A DNA stretch of 64,000 nt from Paenochrobactrum pullorum (lineage in GTDB: Bacteria > Pseudomonadota > Alphaproteobacteria > Rhizobiales > Rhizobiaceae), in NCBI RefSeq assembly GCF_041929845.1, contig NZ_JBHEEH010000001.1, forward strand, positions 372,001-436,000. Direction: 5' to 3'. Below, in pieces: positions 52,178-62,400 of the stretch. The notes below the pieces were generated by a model that was given only the letters and a program-made list of their open reading frames with translations, had not been told where the DNA came from and did not search any database. Every line of letters starts with the position of its first letter. The first letter of the stretch is position 1. Both the position numbers and the translations under genes were made by a program.

Positions 52178-53332
52178 ATGAAATTTGCATTGCCTGCAGT
52201 TTTATTGCTTGTTTCACTCTTTTTATGCAGCGTCTGGTTCTATTCGCGTGAGCGTAAATATCTTCTGATTTGTGCCGCAGGTTTCCTTTTAATTTCTCTT
52301 GCTGCCTGCATTCAAACGGTTGAAATTATCCCGTTTAAAGGCGGGACTTCTGTCACAAGCGCTTTCTGTTATATTTTGGGAAGTCAGCTTATGACGGGCG
52401 GCGTGCTTTACCGCTCTGGAAAAACGATTAATCTTTTCGTTTATGTTTTGATACTTATGATAATAATCTGCGGAATTATCTATTTTTATTATTTTGATAA
52501 CAATTTATTTGCGAGAATTTACTTGGTTAATTTTGGTATGGCTGCATTCTTTTTGATTTCGGTTTTCCGGTTGCGCAAACTGGTGTGGGGCACCAACGCA
52601 GACCGTATCTTGCTTGGTTGCTTGCTTTTGGTGGGGCTGCATTTCTTCCCGAAAGTATTAATGACGGATGATACCGTTCATAAGGTTATGCAGGTGGATG
52701 CATATTTAGATAGTTCTTATTGGGATATGACCTCCTTTTGGTCGGCCATTCTGGGGCTGGTATTCGGTGTAATTATCATTCTCTCGGTCGGGATGGAGGT
52801 TATCGCGCTTTTGACCCGTGACCGCGATACGGATGTGTTGACGGGTCTTTTGAACCGTCGTGGCTTGATGAATCGTTTGAGCGCAATTTCGGAAGAAAAA
52901 CGTATCCGCGCCGATAGCATCATTATGTGCGATATTGATCATTTTAAAAATATTAATGACACTTACGGTCATGCAACCGGTGACAAAGTACTCAAGCAAT
53001 TCGCATCTATTCTGTCAGGCTCCATAGGTACGCGCGATTTGGCTATTCGTCTGGGTGGTGAGGAATTTGTGCTGATTTTGCATCAAAAAAGCGTCGAGCA
53101 AGCTTATATTTTGATTGAAAGATTACGCAATGAAATCGAAGAGACTTTCTTCGATGGGCTTGAGGATACGCATATTCTGACCTGTAGTTTCGGTATTGCT
53201 AAATTGTATCATCATGAAGATATCTGGGCGGTGATCGAACGTGCCGACAAGAATTTATATAAGGCCAAAAATGGCGGTCGCAATAGAACTTATGCTGAAG
53301 ATGCGAAAGTTCCTTTTAACTATTCTGCTTAA
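52178..53332 (+). CDS. membrane diguanylate cyclase (GGDEF)
   Basis: A 384-residue protein with about seven N-terminal hydrophobic helices (residues about 1-200) and a C-terminal GGDEF domain (about 215-375). DTDVLTGLLNRRGLMNRL, ADSIIMCDIDHFKNINDTYGH and the active RLGGEEFVLIL motif are intact, so diguanylate cyclase activity is expected. The I-site R-x-x-D five residues ahead of GGEEF is absent (sequence GTRDLAIR), so product feedback may be weak. The start is uncertain: the ATG at 52178 has GGAGGG 11 nt upstream, and an ATG at 52157 precedes that site. No phosphodiesterase gene is nearby. Confidence 0.88.
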   Translation: MKFALPAVLLLVSLFLCSVWFYSRERKYLLICAAGFLLISLAACIQTVEIIPFKGGTSVTSAFCYILGSQLMTGGVLYRSGKTINLFVYVLILMIIICGIIYFYYFDNNLFARIYLVNFGMAAFFLISVFRLRKLVWGTNADRILLGCLLLVGLHFFPKVLMTDDTVHKVMQVDAYLDSSYWDMTSFWSAILGLVFGVIIILSVGMEVIALLTRDRDTDVLTGLLNRRGLMNRLSAISEEKRIRADSIIMCDIDHFKNINDTYGHATGDKVLKQFASILSGSIGTRDLAIRLGGEEFVLILHQKSVEQAYILIERLRNEIEETFFDGLEDTHILTCSFGIAKLYHHEDIWAVIERADKNLYKAKNGGRNRTYAEDAKVPFNYSA

Positions 53333-53497
53333 AAAAAGCCTTAATTTGCGCTTTCCTGTTTGCAAGCATTAAATTCATTTTGCAATGTCTTGCACTATGG
53401 GCATTAAATTGCTTTTAATGCCTATTCGCTCCTTTTCCGTTCTTCTGACAGGCCGGATCATTAATATATTTTACGGATTTTGACTGAAAAGAGCCTG

Positions 53498-53887
53498 ATG
53501 AAACTGCATGAATTTATAATTGTTGGCACTGTGTTTTTTGCAATGCCGGCAAATGCCATGACAGCGCTGGAAATTGCCCAGTTAAAAAAACTGGATCCTG
53601 CGACACGCCTTGAGCAACGCTGTGATGTGGAAGCAATGGAGGCGGTTGGTCGTTCAGAACCCGGCTTCAGCCCTGATAAAGTGCTGGCCTATGCTTTTGC
53701 TGAACCCAGCATTAAGCCGCAATCCATTGTGGCGAAAGGGGCTGCTTTGCGCAGTCGTAATCAATGGTACCGTCTCTCTTACACTTGTGAAACCGATACT
53801 GATCGGATGACGATTTTGTCGTTCAAATATAAATTGGGTGACATCGTCCCTCATGATCAATGGGACGCCCATTATCTGGTGCCATGA
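53498..53887 (+). CDS. DUF930 family exported protein
   Basis: A 129-residue protein with a signal peptide (GTVFFAMPANA). The DUF930 domain is clear: LDPATRLEQRCDVEAMEAV, KVLAYAFAEPSIKPQSIVAKG, SRNQWYRLSYTCETDTDRM and FKYKLGDIVPHDQWDAHYL. Two Cys could form a disulfide. The family is common in Hyphomicrobiales and of unknown function. A TTG 18 nt upstream is a less likely start. A bidirectional terminator follows and the MliC-like gene faces it. Confidence 0.88.
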   Translation: MKLHEFIIVGTVFFAMPANAMTALEIAQLKKLDPATRLEQRCDVEAMEAVGRSEPGFSPDKVLAYAFAEPSIKPQSIVAKGAALRSRNQWYRLSYTCETDTDRMTILSFKYKLGDIVPHDQWDAHYLVP

Positions 53888-53891
53888 AAAT

Positions 53892-53932
53892 TAAAAAAGC
53901 CGCCTGGAATGCATATTTCAGGCGGCTTTTTC
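53892..53932. terminator. bidirectional terminator DUF930 / MliC
   Basis: AAAAAAGCCGCCTG / CAGGCGGCTTTTT stem with an 11-nt loop and T-runs on both strands. Confidence 0.92.
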
Positions 53933-53948
53933 ATTTGGAGGTGATGGA

Positions 53949-54335
53949 TTAATTTTCGTCTTCGCTCATATCATCGGCACGGCATTCTTTCAGCAGAATT
54001 TGTTCTTCAGCGGTATGGTCTGCTTCAAGGAATGATAGCACGGCTTCGCCGGCTTTTTCATGCCAGCGATAGCTGTCCTGTTCGTCGATTGCTATATAAA
54101 GCGCGCCGCTTCCGCTTGGTGCATTGGTCATGGAAACTTGCTTGCCGTCAACATTGAGAACTGCAAAAGATGTTCCTGCGGCTGTGTTGATATAGGTGAC
54201 GGGAATGACGATGTTGCGTTCACAATAATAGTCAACTTTTTGGATCGTATCGCCGCCGGCAGGTTGTGCCATTGTGACACCAGCTTGTAAGATCAGGCCG
54301 GCGCCCATCGTCAACAAGGCAATTGATTTCATCAT
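53949..54335 (-). CDS. MliC-family lysozyme inhibitor
   Basis: A 128-residue secreted or periplasmic protein with a signal peptide (LILQAGVTMAQPA). The MliC/PliC domain (PF09864-type) includes VDYYCERNIVIPVTYIN, FAVLNVDGKQVSM, the characteristic SGSGALYIAI and RWHEKAGEAVLSFLEAD, and ends LLKECRADD, with two Cys that can pair. Members block host c-type lysozyme by inserting a loop into its active site. GGAG lies a few nt before the double ATG. Confidence 0.88.
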   Translation of the reverse strand: MMKSIALLTMGAGLILQAGVTMAQPAGGDTIQKVDYYCERNIVIPVTYINTAAGTSFAVLNVDGKQVSMTNAPSGSGALYIAIDEQDSYRWHEKAGEAVLSFLEADHTAEEQILLKECRADDMSEDEN

Positions 54336-54579
54336 CTAAACTCCGTTCATAACCATCTTATTTTATGATAGATTGATGGCATGAATTAGGAAAGATGAAA
54401 ACATAAATAATAATCTGCATGAGCGACTGCAGGCTCTGACTTTTTTATGCCGCGAATAAGCGTTAAAAGAGCACACGAAAAAGTGATCTTTTATGATGCA
54501 TAGCTGTTGAATGGCAGTAACGTGGGTAAGGTCATAAACGATTATTCTGTCTGGTATCATTTTTAAATACAGAGAAAAA

Positions 54580-54975
54580 ATGTCGAAATTAGCAGGTTTT
54601 AGCCTTGTGTTAGTTCTGGTTTCCGGTTGTGCAGGCGTTGATTATACGCAGAAAAACTATGCCGGTTTACCAGCCATCGACTATAAAACCGATGATGGCC
54701 GCAACTATCGCATTGTTGAAAATCGCGAACAGAAGAAAATTCTGATTGGCCCTTCGATCGATCCTTCTGCATCCCGTGGGTTTGTGAAAGGTTTGGCGCT
54801 GGGAAGTGGCATAGATCCGGTTTCACCGGTGGTGGTGCGTGATGCAGCCGAAGCTTATTTGAATTCATCCAACCGGCGTTGCGAGAGCCGTGACGTTACA
54901 ATGATCGTCGATCCTTATTATGAAGTGCGCTATATTTGCGGCTTCGCTGTGACACGGCGCAATCGTGGTTTTTAA
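54580..54975 (+). CDS. small lipoprotein, unknown
   Basis: A 131-residue protein with a lipobox LVLVSGC (Cys 17). The mature part has no family that I recognise; it contains SRGFVKGLALGSGIDPVSP and three other Cys (RRCESRD, RYICGFA). Probably an inner- or outer-membrane lipoprotein. Divergent from the MliC-like gene by about 245 bp. No co-transcribed neighbour. Confidence 0.8.
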   Translation: MSKLAGFSLVLVLVSGCAGVDYTQKNYAGLPAIDYKTDDGRNYRIVENREQKKILIGPSIDPSASRGFVKGLALGSGIDPVSPVVVRDAAEAYLNSSNRRCESRDVTMIVDPYYEVRYICGFAVTRRNRGF

Positions 54976-55191
54976 GCCAGTGTAAAAACGGGGGGTGTTT
55001 TTTTTGTATAGATGCAGGGCAGCAGGCCTGCTACATTAAGCAGGTTGAGCAAGCGTCTTGGAAATCTATTTTCCGTGAAGTGCGGGTAGAGGTTATATTT
55101 TCTGCGATCACGCTATTTCAGGTGGTGTTCATAAGTTTTCTTTGCTTCACATTTTGCTAGGCTGAACATTGTTAACCAGATGGAGGCATGC

Positions 55192-56220
55192 ATGAACAAG
55201 ACTTTTGTGAGAGTGTTGGCGGGTGCTTTTCTGGCGAGTGCTGCGATGGGAGCAGCAACAGGGGTAGTGGCCGCACAGCAAGTGCTGCTGAATGTGTCTT
55301 ATGATCCGACGCGCGAGCTGTATAAGGATTATAACGCAGCATTTGCAAAACATTGGAAAGCAGAAACCGGTGAAACGATCACAATCCGCACATCGCATGG
55401 CGGATCGGGCGCACAGGCGCGTTCTGTCATTGATGGTATTGATGCCGATGTGGTAACGCTGGCGTTACAAAGCGATATTGATGCTATTGTTGAACGAACG
55501 GGCAAAATTGCTGAAGATTGGCGGACAAAATTGCCGAAAAATTCAGCCCCCTATACATCTACAATCGTGTTTTTGACCCGTAAGGGCAATCCTAAAAATA
55601 TTACAAGCTGGGCAGATCTGACCAAAGACGGTGTCGAGGTGATTACGCCCAACCCGAAAACATCGGGTGGTGCGCGCTGGAATTATCTGGCTGCATGGGG
55701 ATGGGCACATCAGCAATTTAATGGCGATGAAGAGAAGATCAAAGGCTATCTCTCTGAACTTTTCCGCCATGTACCGGTATTGGATACGGGAGCGCGCGGC
55801 TCGACCACCACTTTCGTGCAGCGCCAATTAGGTGATGTGCTGCTGGCATGGGAAAATGAAGCCTATTTGTCGGTGGCCGAATTTGGCGACGATGCCTTTG
55901 ATATTGTTGTGCCGGAGGTTTCCATTCTGGCAGAACCGCCAGTTGCTGTGGTGGATAAAAATGTGGATAGCAAGGGTACTCGTAAATTAGCGGAAAGCTA
56001 CTTGCAGTATCTGTATTCACCTGAGGGTCAAGCGATAGCTTCCAAGCATTATTATCGTCCGTCTTTGCCGGAGCTGGTACCTGAAGGTCAGTTGAAGCCG
56101 TTACCGGATGTGAAATTGCTGACAATTGACGATCCGATTTTCGGTGGTTGGAAAAAAGCACAGCCTTATCATTTTGGTGATGGCGGTACTTTTGACCAGA
56201 TTTACAAGCCGGGCAGATGA
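55192..56220 (+). CDS. sbp: sulfate-binding periplasmic protein
   Basis: Substrate-binding subunit of the sulfate/thiosulfate ABC importer, 342 residues. Signal peptide to about residue 28 (GAATGVVAAQ), then the mature start VLLNVSYDPTRELYKDYN. The sulfate-binding segment RTSHGGSGAQARSVIDG, ADVVTLALQSDI and PKTSGGARWNYLAAW are characteristic. A GGAGG lies 5 nt before the ATG. First of four genes sbp-cysT-cysW-cysA; the 216-bp upstream gap has no recognisable regulatory RNA. Confidence 0.95.
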   Translation: MNKTFVRVLAGAFLASAAMGAATGVVAAQQVLLNVSYDPTRELYKDYNAAFAKHWKAETGETITIRTSHGGSGAQARSVIDGIDADVVTLALQSDIDAIVERTGKIAEDWRTKLPKNSAPYTSTIVFLTRKGNPKNITSWADLTKDGVEVITPNPKTSGGARWNYLAAWGWAHQQFNGDEEKIKGYLSELFRHVPVLDTGARGSTTTFVQRQLGDVLLAWENEAYLSVAEFGDDAFDIVVPEVSILAEPPVAVVDKNVDSKGTRKLAESYLQYLYSPEGQAIASKHYYRPSLPELVPEGQLKPLPDVKLLTIDDPIFGGWKKAQPYHFGDGGTFDQIYKPGR

Positions 56221-56272
56221 TCTTGTTTGGTTTCGTGAACATAACTGCTCTCAAAACCAAAGGGTGTGATTG

Positions 56273-57136
56273 ATGTCATCAGGGCTCACGCGACCGGGTG
56301 GTTTTAACTTTCGTCAACCGAGTGTGTTGCCTGGTTTCAGGCTCACATTTGGTTTGAGTGTTACCTATCTGACCCTGTTGATTCTCATTCCGCTGGCTGT
56401 ATTGGTTCTTTATGCCAGTGGCTTGGGGTGGGCCGGGTTTTGGCGTATCGCTATGGATCAGCGCACTCTTTATGCGCTGCAAACAAGCTTTGGCACGGCT
56501 TTTGTGGCCGCGCTCATCAATGTGGTGTTCGGCGTGTTGGTGGCATGGGTTTTGGTGCGTTACCGCTTTCCGGGACGACGTCTCGTGGATGCAATTGTTG
56601 ATTTGCCCTTTGCATTGCCGACAGCAGTGGCAGGGATAGCATTGACTGCTATTTATGCGCCCAATGGCTGGATCGGCAGTATCTTGATGCAATTCAACAC
56701 GCGGGTGGCTTTCACCAAAGCCGGTATTGTGATTGCGCTGGTTTTCATCGGTCTGCCTTTTATTGTGCGCACCGTTCAGCCGATTATGGAAGAGATCAGC
56801 CGCGAGGTTGAGGAAGCGGCGGCAACTCTTGGTGCCAGTCGTTTCCAAACCATTTGGCGGGTGTTGCTGCCGGGGTTGCAACCAGCAATTCTGACCGGTT
56901 TCGCGCTCGCTTTCGCCCGTGGTGTCGGTGAATATGGATCGGTGATTTTTATTGCCGGCAATACGCCTTATGTGTCGGAAATTGCACCTTTGCTGATCGT
57001 TATCAAGCTGGAAGAGTTTGATTATCGCGGCGCAGCAGCTATCGGCACCATCATGCTGTTCTTGTCATTTTTGATGTTGTTTATCATCAATCTTTTGCAA
57101 AGCTGGAGCAGGAGGAAATATGGCTATCAAAATTGA
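56273..57136 (+). CDS. cysT: sulfate/thiosulfate ABC permease CysT
   Basis: Inner-membrane permease of the sulfate importer, 287 residues, six helices. The EAA loop reads EAAATLGASRFQTIWRVLLP; ALPTAVAGIALTAIYAPNGW is typical of CysT/CysU. ATG at 56273 with AGGGTG upstream; the preceding TTG is not needed. It overlaps the cysW start by 17 bp, an unusually long overlap but in a normal gene order. Confidence 0.96.
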   Translation: MSSGLTRPGGFNFRQPSVLPGFRLTFGLSVTYLTLLILIPLAVLVLYASGLGWAGFWRIAMDQRTLYALQTSFGTAFVAALINVVFGVLVAWVLVRYRFPGRRLVDAIVDLPFALPTAVAGIALTAIYAPNGWIGSILMQFNTRVAFTKAGIVIALVFIGLPFIVRTVQPIMEEISREVEEAAATLGASRFQTIWRVLLPGLQPAILTGFALAFARGVGEYGSVIFIAGNTPYVSEIAPLLIVIKLEEFDYRGAAAIGTIMLFLSFLMLFIINLLQSWSRRKYGYQN

Positions 57137-57998
57137 TCAGCGCACTCTGCCTGCCGATGATCATGCGGTGAGCGAACAAGGCTGGGTACGCTTTAGTCTG
57201 ATTGCGATTGCAATGTTGTTCTTGAGCTTGGTGCTGATTTTACCGGTACTGACGGTCTTCATCGAAGCATTCCGCAAAGGTGTAACGCATTATTTTGATG
57301 CTTTTATAGAGCCCGATGCAATTGCGGCCATCCGCCTGACTTTGCTTGTGGCGGCTATTTCCGTGCCGGTTAATCTGTTTTTTGGTGTGGCTGGCGCATG
57401 GGCGATTGCTAAATTCGAGTTCAAGGGCAAAGCTTTTTTGACCACTTTGATCGATCTGCCTTTTTCGGTGTCTCCGGTGATTTCAGGTCTGGTTTTTGTG
57501 TTGTTGTTTTCCAGCCAAAGTCTGTTGGGGCCGTGGCTGAAATCCTATAATATCGACATTCTTTTTGCGGTTCCCGGTATCGTACTGGCAACTTTGTTTG
57601 TCACTTTCCCCTTTGTTGCACGTGAGTTGATACCTTTGATGCAAGAACAGGGCACAGGTGATGAAGAAGCGGCCTTGTCGCTTGGTGCCAGCGGCTGGCA
57701 GACCTTCTGGTATGTGACTTTACCGAATATCAAATGGGGGCTGCTCTACGGTGTTTTGCTGTGCAATGCGCGTGCAATGGGCGAGTTCGGGGCAGTTTCT
57801 GTTGTCTCCGGCCATATTCGCGGGTTGACCAACACCATGCCGCTGCATGTGGAAATTCTCTATAATGAATATAATTTTGTCGGCGCTTTTGCGGTGGCAT
57901 CGCTGCTGACCTTGCTGGCGCTTTTAACGCTGGCGCTGAAAGCGCTTTTGGAAATGCGCTATAGCGCAGAACTTGCAAGCAATGGCGGCAGGCATTGA
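57120..57998 (+). CDS. cysW: sulfate/thiosulfate ABC permease CysW
   Basis: Second permease of the sulfate importer, 292 residues with six helices. EEAALSLGASGWQTFWYVTLP is the EAA motif, and VVSGHIRGLTNTMPLHVEIL is the CysW-type C-terminal loop. It starts within the last 17 bp of cysT, behind AGGAGG in the cysT coding region, and is separated by 13 bp from cysA. Confidence 0.96.
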   Translation: MAIKIDQRTLPADDHAVSEQGWVRFSLIAIAMLFLSLVLILPVLTVFIEAFRKGVTHYFDAFIEPDAIAAIRLTLLVAAISVPVNLFFGVAGAWAIAKFEFKGKAFLTTLIDLPFSVSPVISGLVFVLLFSSQSLLGPWLKSYNIDILFAVPGIVLATLFVTFPFVARELIPLMQEQGTGDEEAALSLGASGWQTFWYVTLPNIKWGLLYGVLLCNARAMGEFGAVSVVSGHIRGLTNTMPLHVEILYNEYNFVGAFAVASLLTLLALLTLALKALLEMRYSAELASNGGRH

Positions 57999-58011
57999 GG
58001 GGTCGTATTTA

Positions 58012-59049
58012 ATGGATGTTCGCGTTGTTGATGTGAAGAAGCAGTTTGGCCAGTTTCCGGCTTTGCATAATGTTTCATTGGATATCAATTCAGGCGAGTT
58101 AATCGCTTTGCTTGGGCCTTCAGGCTCGGGGAAAACCACTTTGTTGCGGCTGATTGCAGGGCTTGAAACTCCCTCTGAAGGCGCCATTTTCTTTGGCGAT
58201 GAAGATGCCTCTGCCAAAACCGTGCAGGAGCGTAATGTCGGCTTTGTGTTTCAGCATTATGCACTGTTCCGGCATATGACTGTGGCTGATAATATTGGTT
58301 TTGGTCTTAAAGTGCGCCCGCGGGGGTCGCGTGAAACAAATGCGGAAATTCGCCGCCGTGCTTTGCAGCTTTTGGATTTTGTCCAGCTGAAAGGGCTTGA
58401 AGATCGCTATCCGTCGCAGCTTTCCGGTGGTCAGCGTCAGCGGGTAGCGCTTGCCCGCGCTATGGCGATTGAACCAAAACTCTTGTTGCTGGATGAGCCA
58501 TTCGGTGCATTGGATGCGCAGGTGCGTAAAGAATTGCGCAAATGGCTGCGCGAAATTCACGAAAAGACCGGCCATACGACAGTTTTTGTCACCCATGATC
58601 AGGATGAAGCGCTGGAACTGGCCGATCGCGTGGTGGTGATGAGCCAAGGCAAGATTGAACAGGTTGGTACACCTGATGAGGTTTATGATCACCCGAATTC
58701 ACCTTTCACTTATGGTTTTGTCGGTGAATCCAATCATCTGACTGTCGAAGTCAGGGATGGTGAAATTTTTATTCAAAATGCTCCAAGCGGTTTGAAGGCG
58801 GACGGCTTTCCTGAGCGCCAAGGGTTGCTTTATTTCCGACCGCATGATGTTGTGTTGGTAGGTGCTGATGAAGATGGCATTGACGGTGTGATTTTAAGCA
58901 GTCGCCGTTCTGGTAGCAGGCGTCGTGTGGAGCTGAATATTGATGAAGGCAATGCACCGGTAGAAATTGAAGTGCCGGCCAATTTGCCTGAGCCTGAAGG
59001 GGCAAGTTTGAAATTCCGCCCGCATCATTGGTCGTTGTTTTTAGGCTAA
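58012..59049 (+). CDS. cysA: sulfate/thiosulfate ABC importer ATPase CysA
   Basis: ATPase of the sulfate importer, 345 residues. Walker A LLGPSGSGKTTLLR, Q-loop VFQHYALFRHMTV, signature LSGGQRQRVA, Walker B LLLDEPFGALD and H-loop VTHDQDEA, then a C-terminal TOBE-like regulatory domain (about 240-345). The start at MDVRVVDVKK has GAGGGG 8 nt upstream; an in-frame ATG inside cysW would add 13 residues. Last gene of the operon. Confidence 0.96.
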   Translation: MDVRVVDVKKQFGQFPALHNVSLDINSGELIALLGPSGSGKTTLLRLIAGLETPSEGAIFFGDEDASAKTVQERNVGFVFQHYALFRHMTVADNIGFGLKVRPRGSRETNAEIRRRALQLLDFVQLKGLEDRYPSQLSGGQRQRVALARAMAIEPKLLLLDEPFGALDAQVRKELRKWLREIHEKTGHTTVFVTHDQDEALELADRVVVMSQGKIEQVGTPDEVYDHPNSPFTYGFVGESNHLTVEVRDGEIFIQNAPSGLKADGFPERQGLLYFRPHDVVLVGADEDGIDGVILSSRRSGSRRRVELNIDEGNAPVEIEVPANLPEPEGASLKFRPHHWSLFLG

Positions 59050-59437
59050 GTCGTGCTCTTGGGCAGCTTTGCTCGAATTATTTGTATTTTAAGCGCTTTT
59101 TATAACACAAGATTAAAAACCGGAACGAAAAGTGCATTGAGAATTGGCCAAATTGCGTCACAGCAATAAGCTCTGACGCAATTTGGCCTAATCTTGTTCG
59201 CAGACACGGAACTATTCGTGTTTTACTTCGTTATCTTCCAATTAAGAGGGGTTTCAATTCTCTGTCTGGTATTGATTAAGGATGCTTTTGGTTTTCGGAC
59301 ATGCAGCTGCATCGGTACCGCTTGTGACGTGTAACTCTCTCAACTTTTAGATCCACCGCATATTGATTTTGAAAAATCCTTCCAAGCTTTTCTCAATATG
59401 CATCTGATGATTTCTACCTGAAAGGCTGCCAAGGCAT
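59050..59437. other. gap between cysA and cyclic glucan synthase, with long hairpin
   Basis: 388 bp without a supported gene. A perfect 15-bp inverted repeat GGCCAAATTGCGTCA / TGACGCAATTTGGCC (59146-59160 with 59174-59188) lies 97 bp after the cysA stop, followed by TAATCTTG rather than a T-run. The rest presumably carries the cgs promoter. Confidence 0.7.
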
Positions 59438-62400
59438 ATGCCCAAATTGTCTTCTTCGCTGTCTTCGATGTTTTCTTCCAACGATCAGATGATCCTGCCC
59501 CCTGAACAGCCCGCACCGGTGCGGTTAAATTATAAAACACCGGAAGAATTGCAGCAGATCGCAGCCTCTGTGGCACGCGGCGAAGCGCTGGCTTTATCGG
59601 GTTATGAGCAGTTCGCTTTTGACAAAAGATTATCAGAAAACGCAAAATTTATTCTGCATGCCTATCGCTCGTCAGATGCGGCAGCACGTGCGGGTGAAAC
59701 CATTACACCTGCCGCACAGTGGCTACTTGATAACCATTATTTGATCGATAAAAATATCCAGCAGGTGCGCCGTGATTTACCGCCGCGCTTTATGCGGCAG
59801 TTGCCGGTCTATCCGTCTGTGCAGACGATGCCGCGTATTTTTGCACTTGCCTGGCTTTATGTCGGCCATATCGACAGTAACTTTTCACTGAAAACACTGA
59901 CTGCGCTGGTGCAGGGTTTTCAAACTGTAGAGCCGTTGCGTATCGGGGAGCTTTGGGCGCTTCCTTCCGCCATCCGTTATGTGCTGATTGAAAATGCACG
60001 CCGGCTTGCGCTGCGTGTCGAGCGCGCACGCAATATGCGCAATCTTGCCAACCGTGCAGCTGATGAAATCATTGTCGTTAAAAATGATGATGAACTGAAC
60101 GCTGTATTGGCACATATTCAGCCGGTGGTAGCCGACAGCACCTTCACCACTCATTTGCTGTATCGCTTGCGCAGTGCACCAACCGATACGGGGCCCTCCA
60201 CGTCATGGCTTGAAGCCGAATTGAAGCGTGTTGGTACCGATAGCGAAGATGCCATTGTCGAAGAACATGCCCGTCAGTCCAGCGGTGGCGTAACGATGGG
60301 TAATCTTATTCGCAGCCTCAAAGCGATTGACGATATTGATTGGCCGTCATGGTTTGAAACAGTCAGTGTTGTTGATGCGATTTTGCGTGAGAAATGCGAT
60401 TTCGAGCGATTGGATTTCCGCTCACGCAATGCTTATCGTGTGACCATTGAAAAGTTGGCACGTCGCTCTAAAATGAGCGAGGTGGAAATCACCCATGCTG
60501 CATTGAGATTGGCGGAAGATGGTGAAGCGGCAGAGGCTGCCGGTCATGATGCTGCCAAAGGTACAGGTGCGATCGCCTATTATTTAGCTGGTGACGGACG
60601 AAAAAAGCTGGAGGAAATCTGCAGCTATAATATTCCTTTTTCTGTGCGTTTTGAACGGTTTTATCGTGGTCTCGGTCTTTGGGGCTTGTTCCTGCCGACA
60701 GCAATTCTCACCGGGTTGCTTTTATGGCTGGTGGAATATTGCATGAGCCGTCTGGGGTTGCCGGGCGAGTTGCAGTTTTTGTTTGTCATATTGGCATTGT
60801 TTCCGGCGATGGAAGCGAGTTATTCGCTGGTTAACTCTTTGGTTCCGTGGTTTTTACAGCCAACACGCTTGATCGGTTATGAATATAAAGATGGCTTGCC
60901 GGAAGAAGCGCGCACTTTGGTGGCTGTTCCGACGCTGATCAATTCACGCGATACTGTTGATGAGCAGATCCGTAATTTGGAAGTGCATTATCTGACCAAT
61001 CCGCGCGGTGAGGTATATTTTGCACTGGTCAGTGATTGGCTGGATGCAGAGGTTGAAGTTACACCTGCGGATATGGAAATTTATGACTATGCGCAGCAAG
61101 AAATTGCCCGTTTGAACGTGCAATATGGTGCAATTGATGCACCGCGCTTCTTTGTTTTACATCGCCGTCGTTTATATAATAACAAGCAAGGTTGCTGGAT
61201 GGGATGGGAGCGCAAGCGCGGCAAACTGCATGAGCTCAATCTGCTCTTGCGCGGTGATCGCGATACGAGCTTCTTCCCGCCGGATGAAAAACTGCCGGCC
61301 GGTATTCGCTTTGTAATGACATTGGATGCTGATACGCGTCTGACACCGGAAGCGGTGACCTATCTTGCCGGTAAAATGAGCCATCCGCTCAATTGTCCGG
61401 TCATTGATCCGGAAACACGTCGTGTGGTGCGCGGTTACGGCATTATGCAACCGCGCGTGACACCATCCCTGACCACCGGTGACGATGCCTCTTTCCTGCA
61501 GCGCGTTTTCTCTGCCAATCGTGGTATTGATCCTTATGTGTTTGCGGTCTCCGACACTTATCAGGATTTGCTGGGTGAGGGCACCTTTACCGGTAAAGGC
61601 CTTTATGACATCGACGCTTTTGAAGCGGTGATGAAAGACCGGATAAAAGAAAACACTATTCTCAGCCATGATCTACTCGAAGGCGGTTATGCCCGTGCAG
61701 CGCTGGTCAGCGATGTGGAAGTGGTGGAAGATTACCCGACCGGCTATAATGTTGACGTGTCGCGCCACCATCGCTGGGCGCGTGGTGACTGGCAGTTGCT
61801 GCCTTATCTCTTCTCAATGAAAAGCGGTATCAATGCGATCACCCGCTGGAAGATGGTGGATAATTTACGTCGTTCGCTCAATCCGGTCTTGTGGCTTCTG
61901 GCTTCCGTCTCGGGTTGGGTCGTTCTGCCGGTCGGCGCTGCTGCTGTTTGGCAGTTCTTTCTGCTGTTGTCGATTTTTATCGCACCGACTTTTTCCATCG
62001 TTACCAATCTCATTCCGGTCAGTATGGATTATTCTTTGAAAGGCCATGCGCAATCCATTCTGACCGACATCGGCCTAGGTACTGCGGATGTAGCATTGCG
62101 CACATCCTTCCTTGCTCATTCGGCATTCTTGATGGCTGATGCGATTATCCGCACGCTTTATCGTTTGTTTGTGTCAAAACGTGATTTGCTGGAATGGCAC
62201 ACCGCCGCTCAGGCGAAATCTTCACCTGATACATTGTCTTATTATGCATGGCTGATGTGGCCGGCTATGGCGATTGCTGTTGTGGCTCTGCTCGCTCCTT
62301 TATCGGTGGGCACGAAATCCGTGCTTATTGCGTTGCCATTTTTTGTGGTTTGGTTTGCTTCGCCGCTGATTGCATGGCTGGTCAGCCGTTCGGCCAAACC

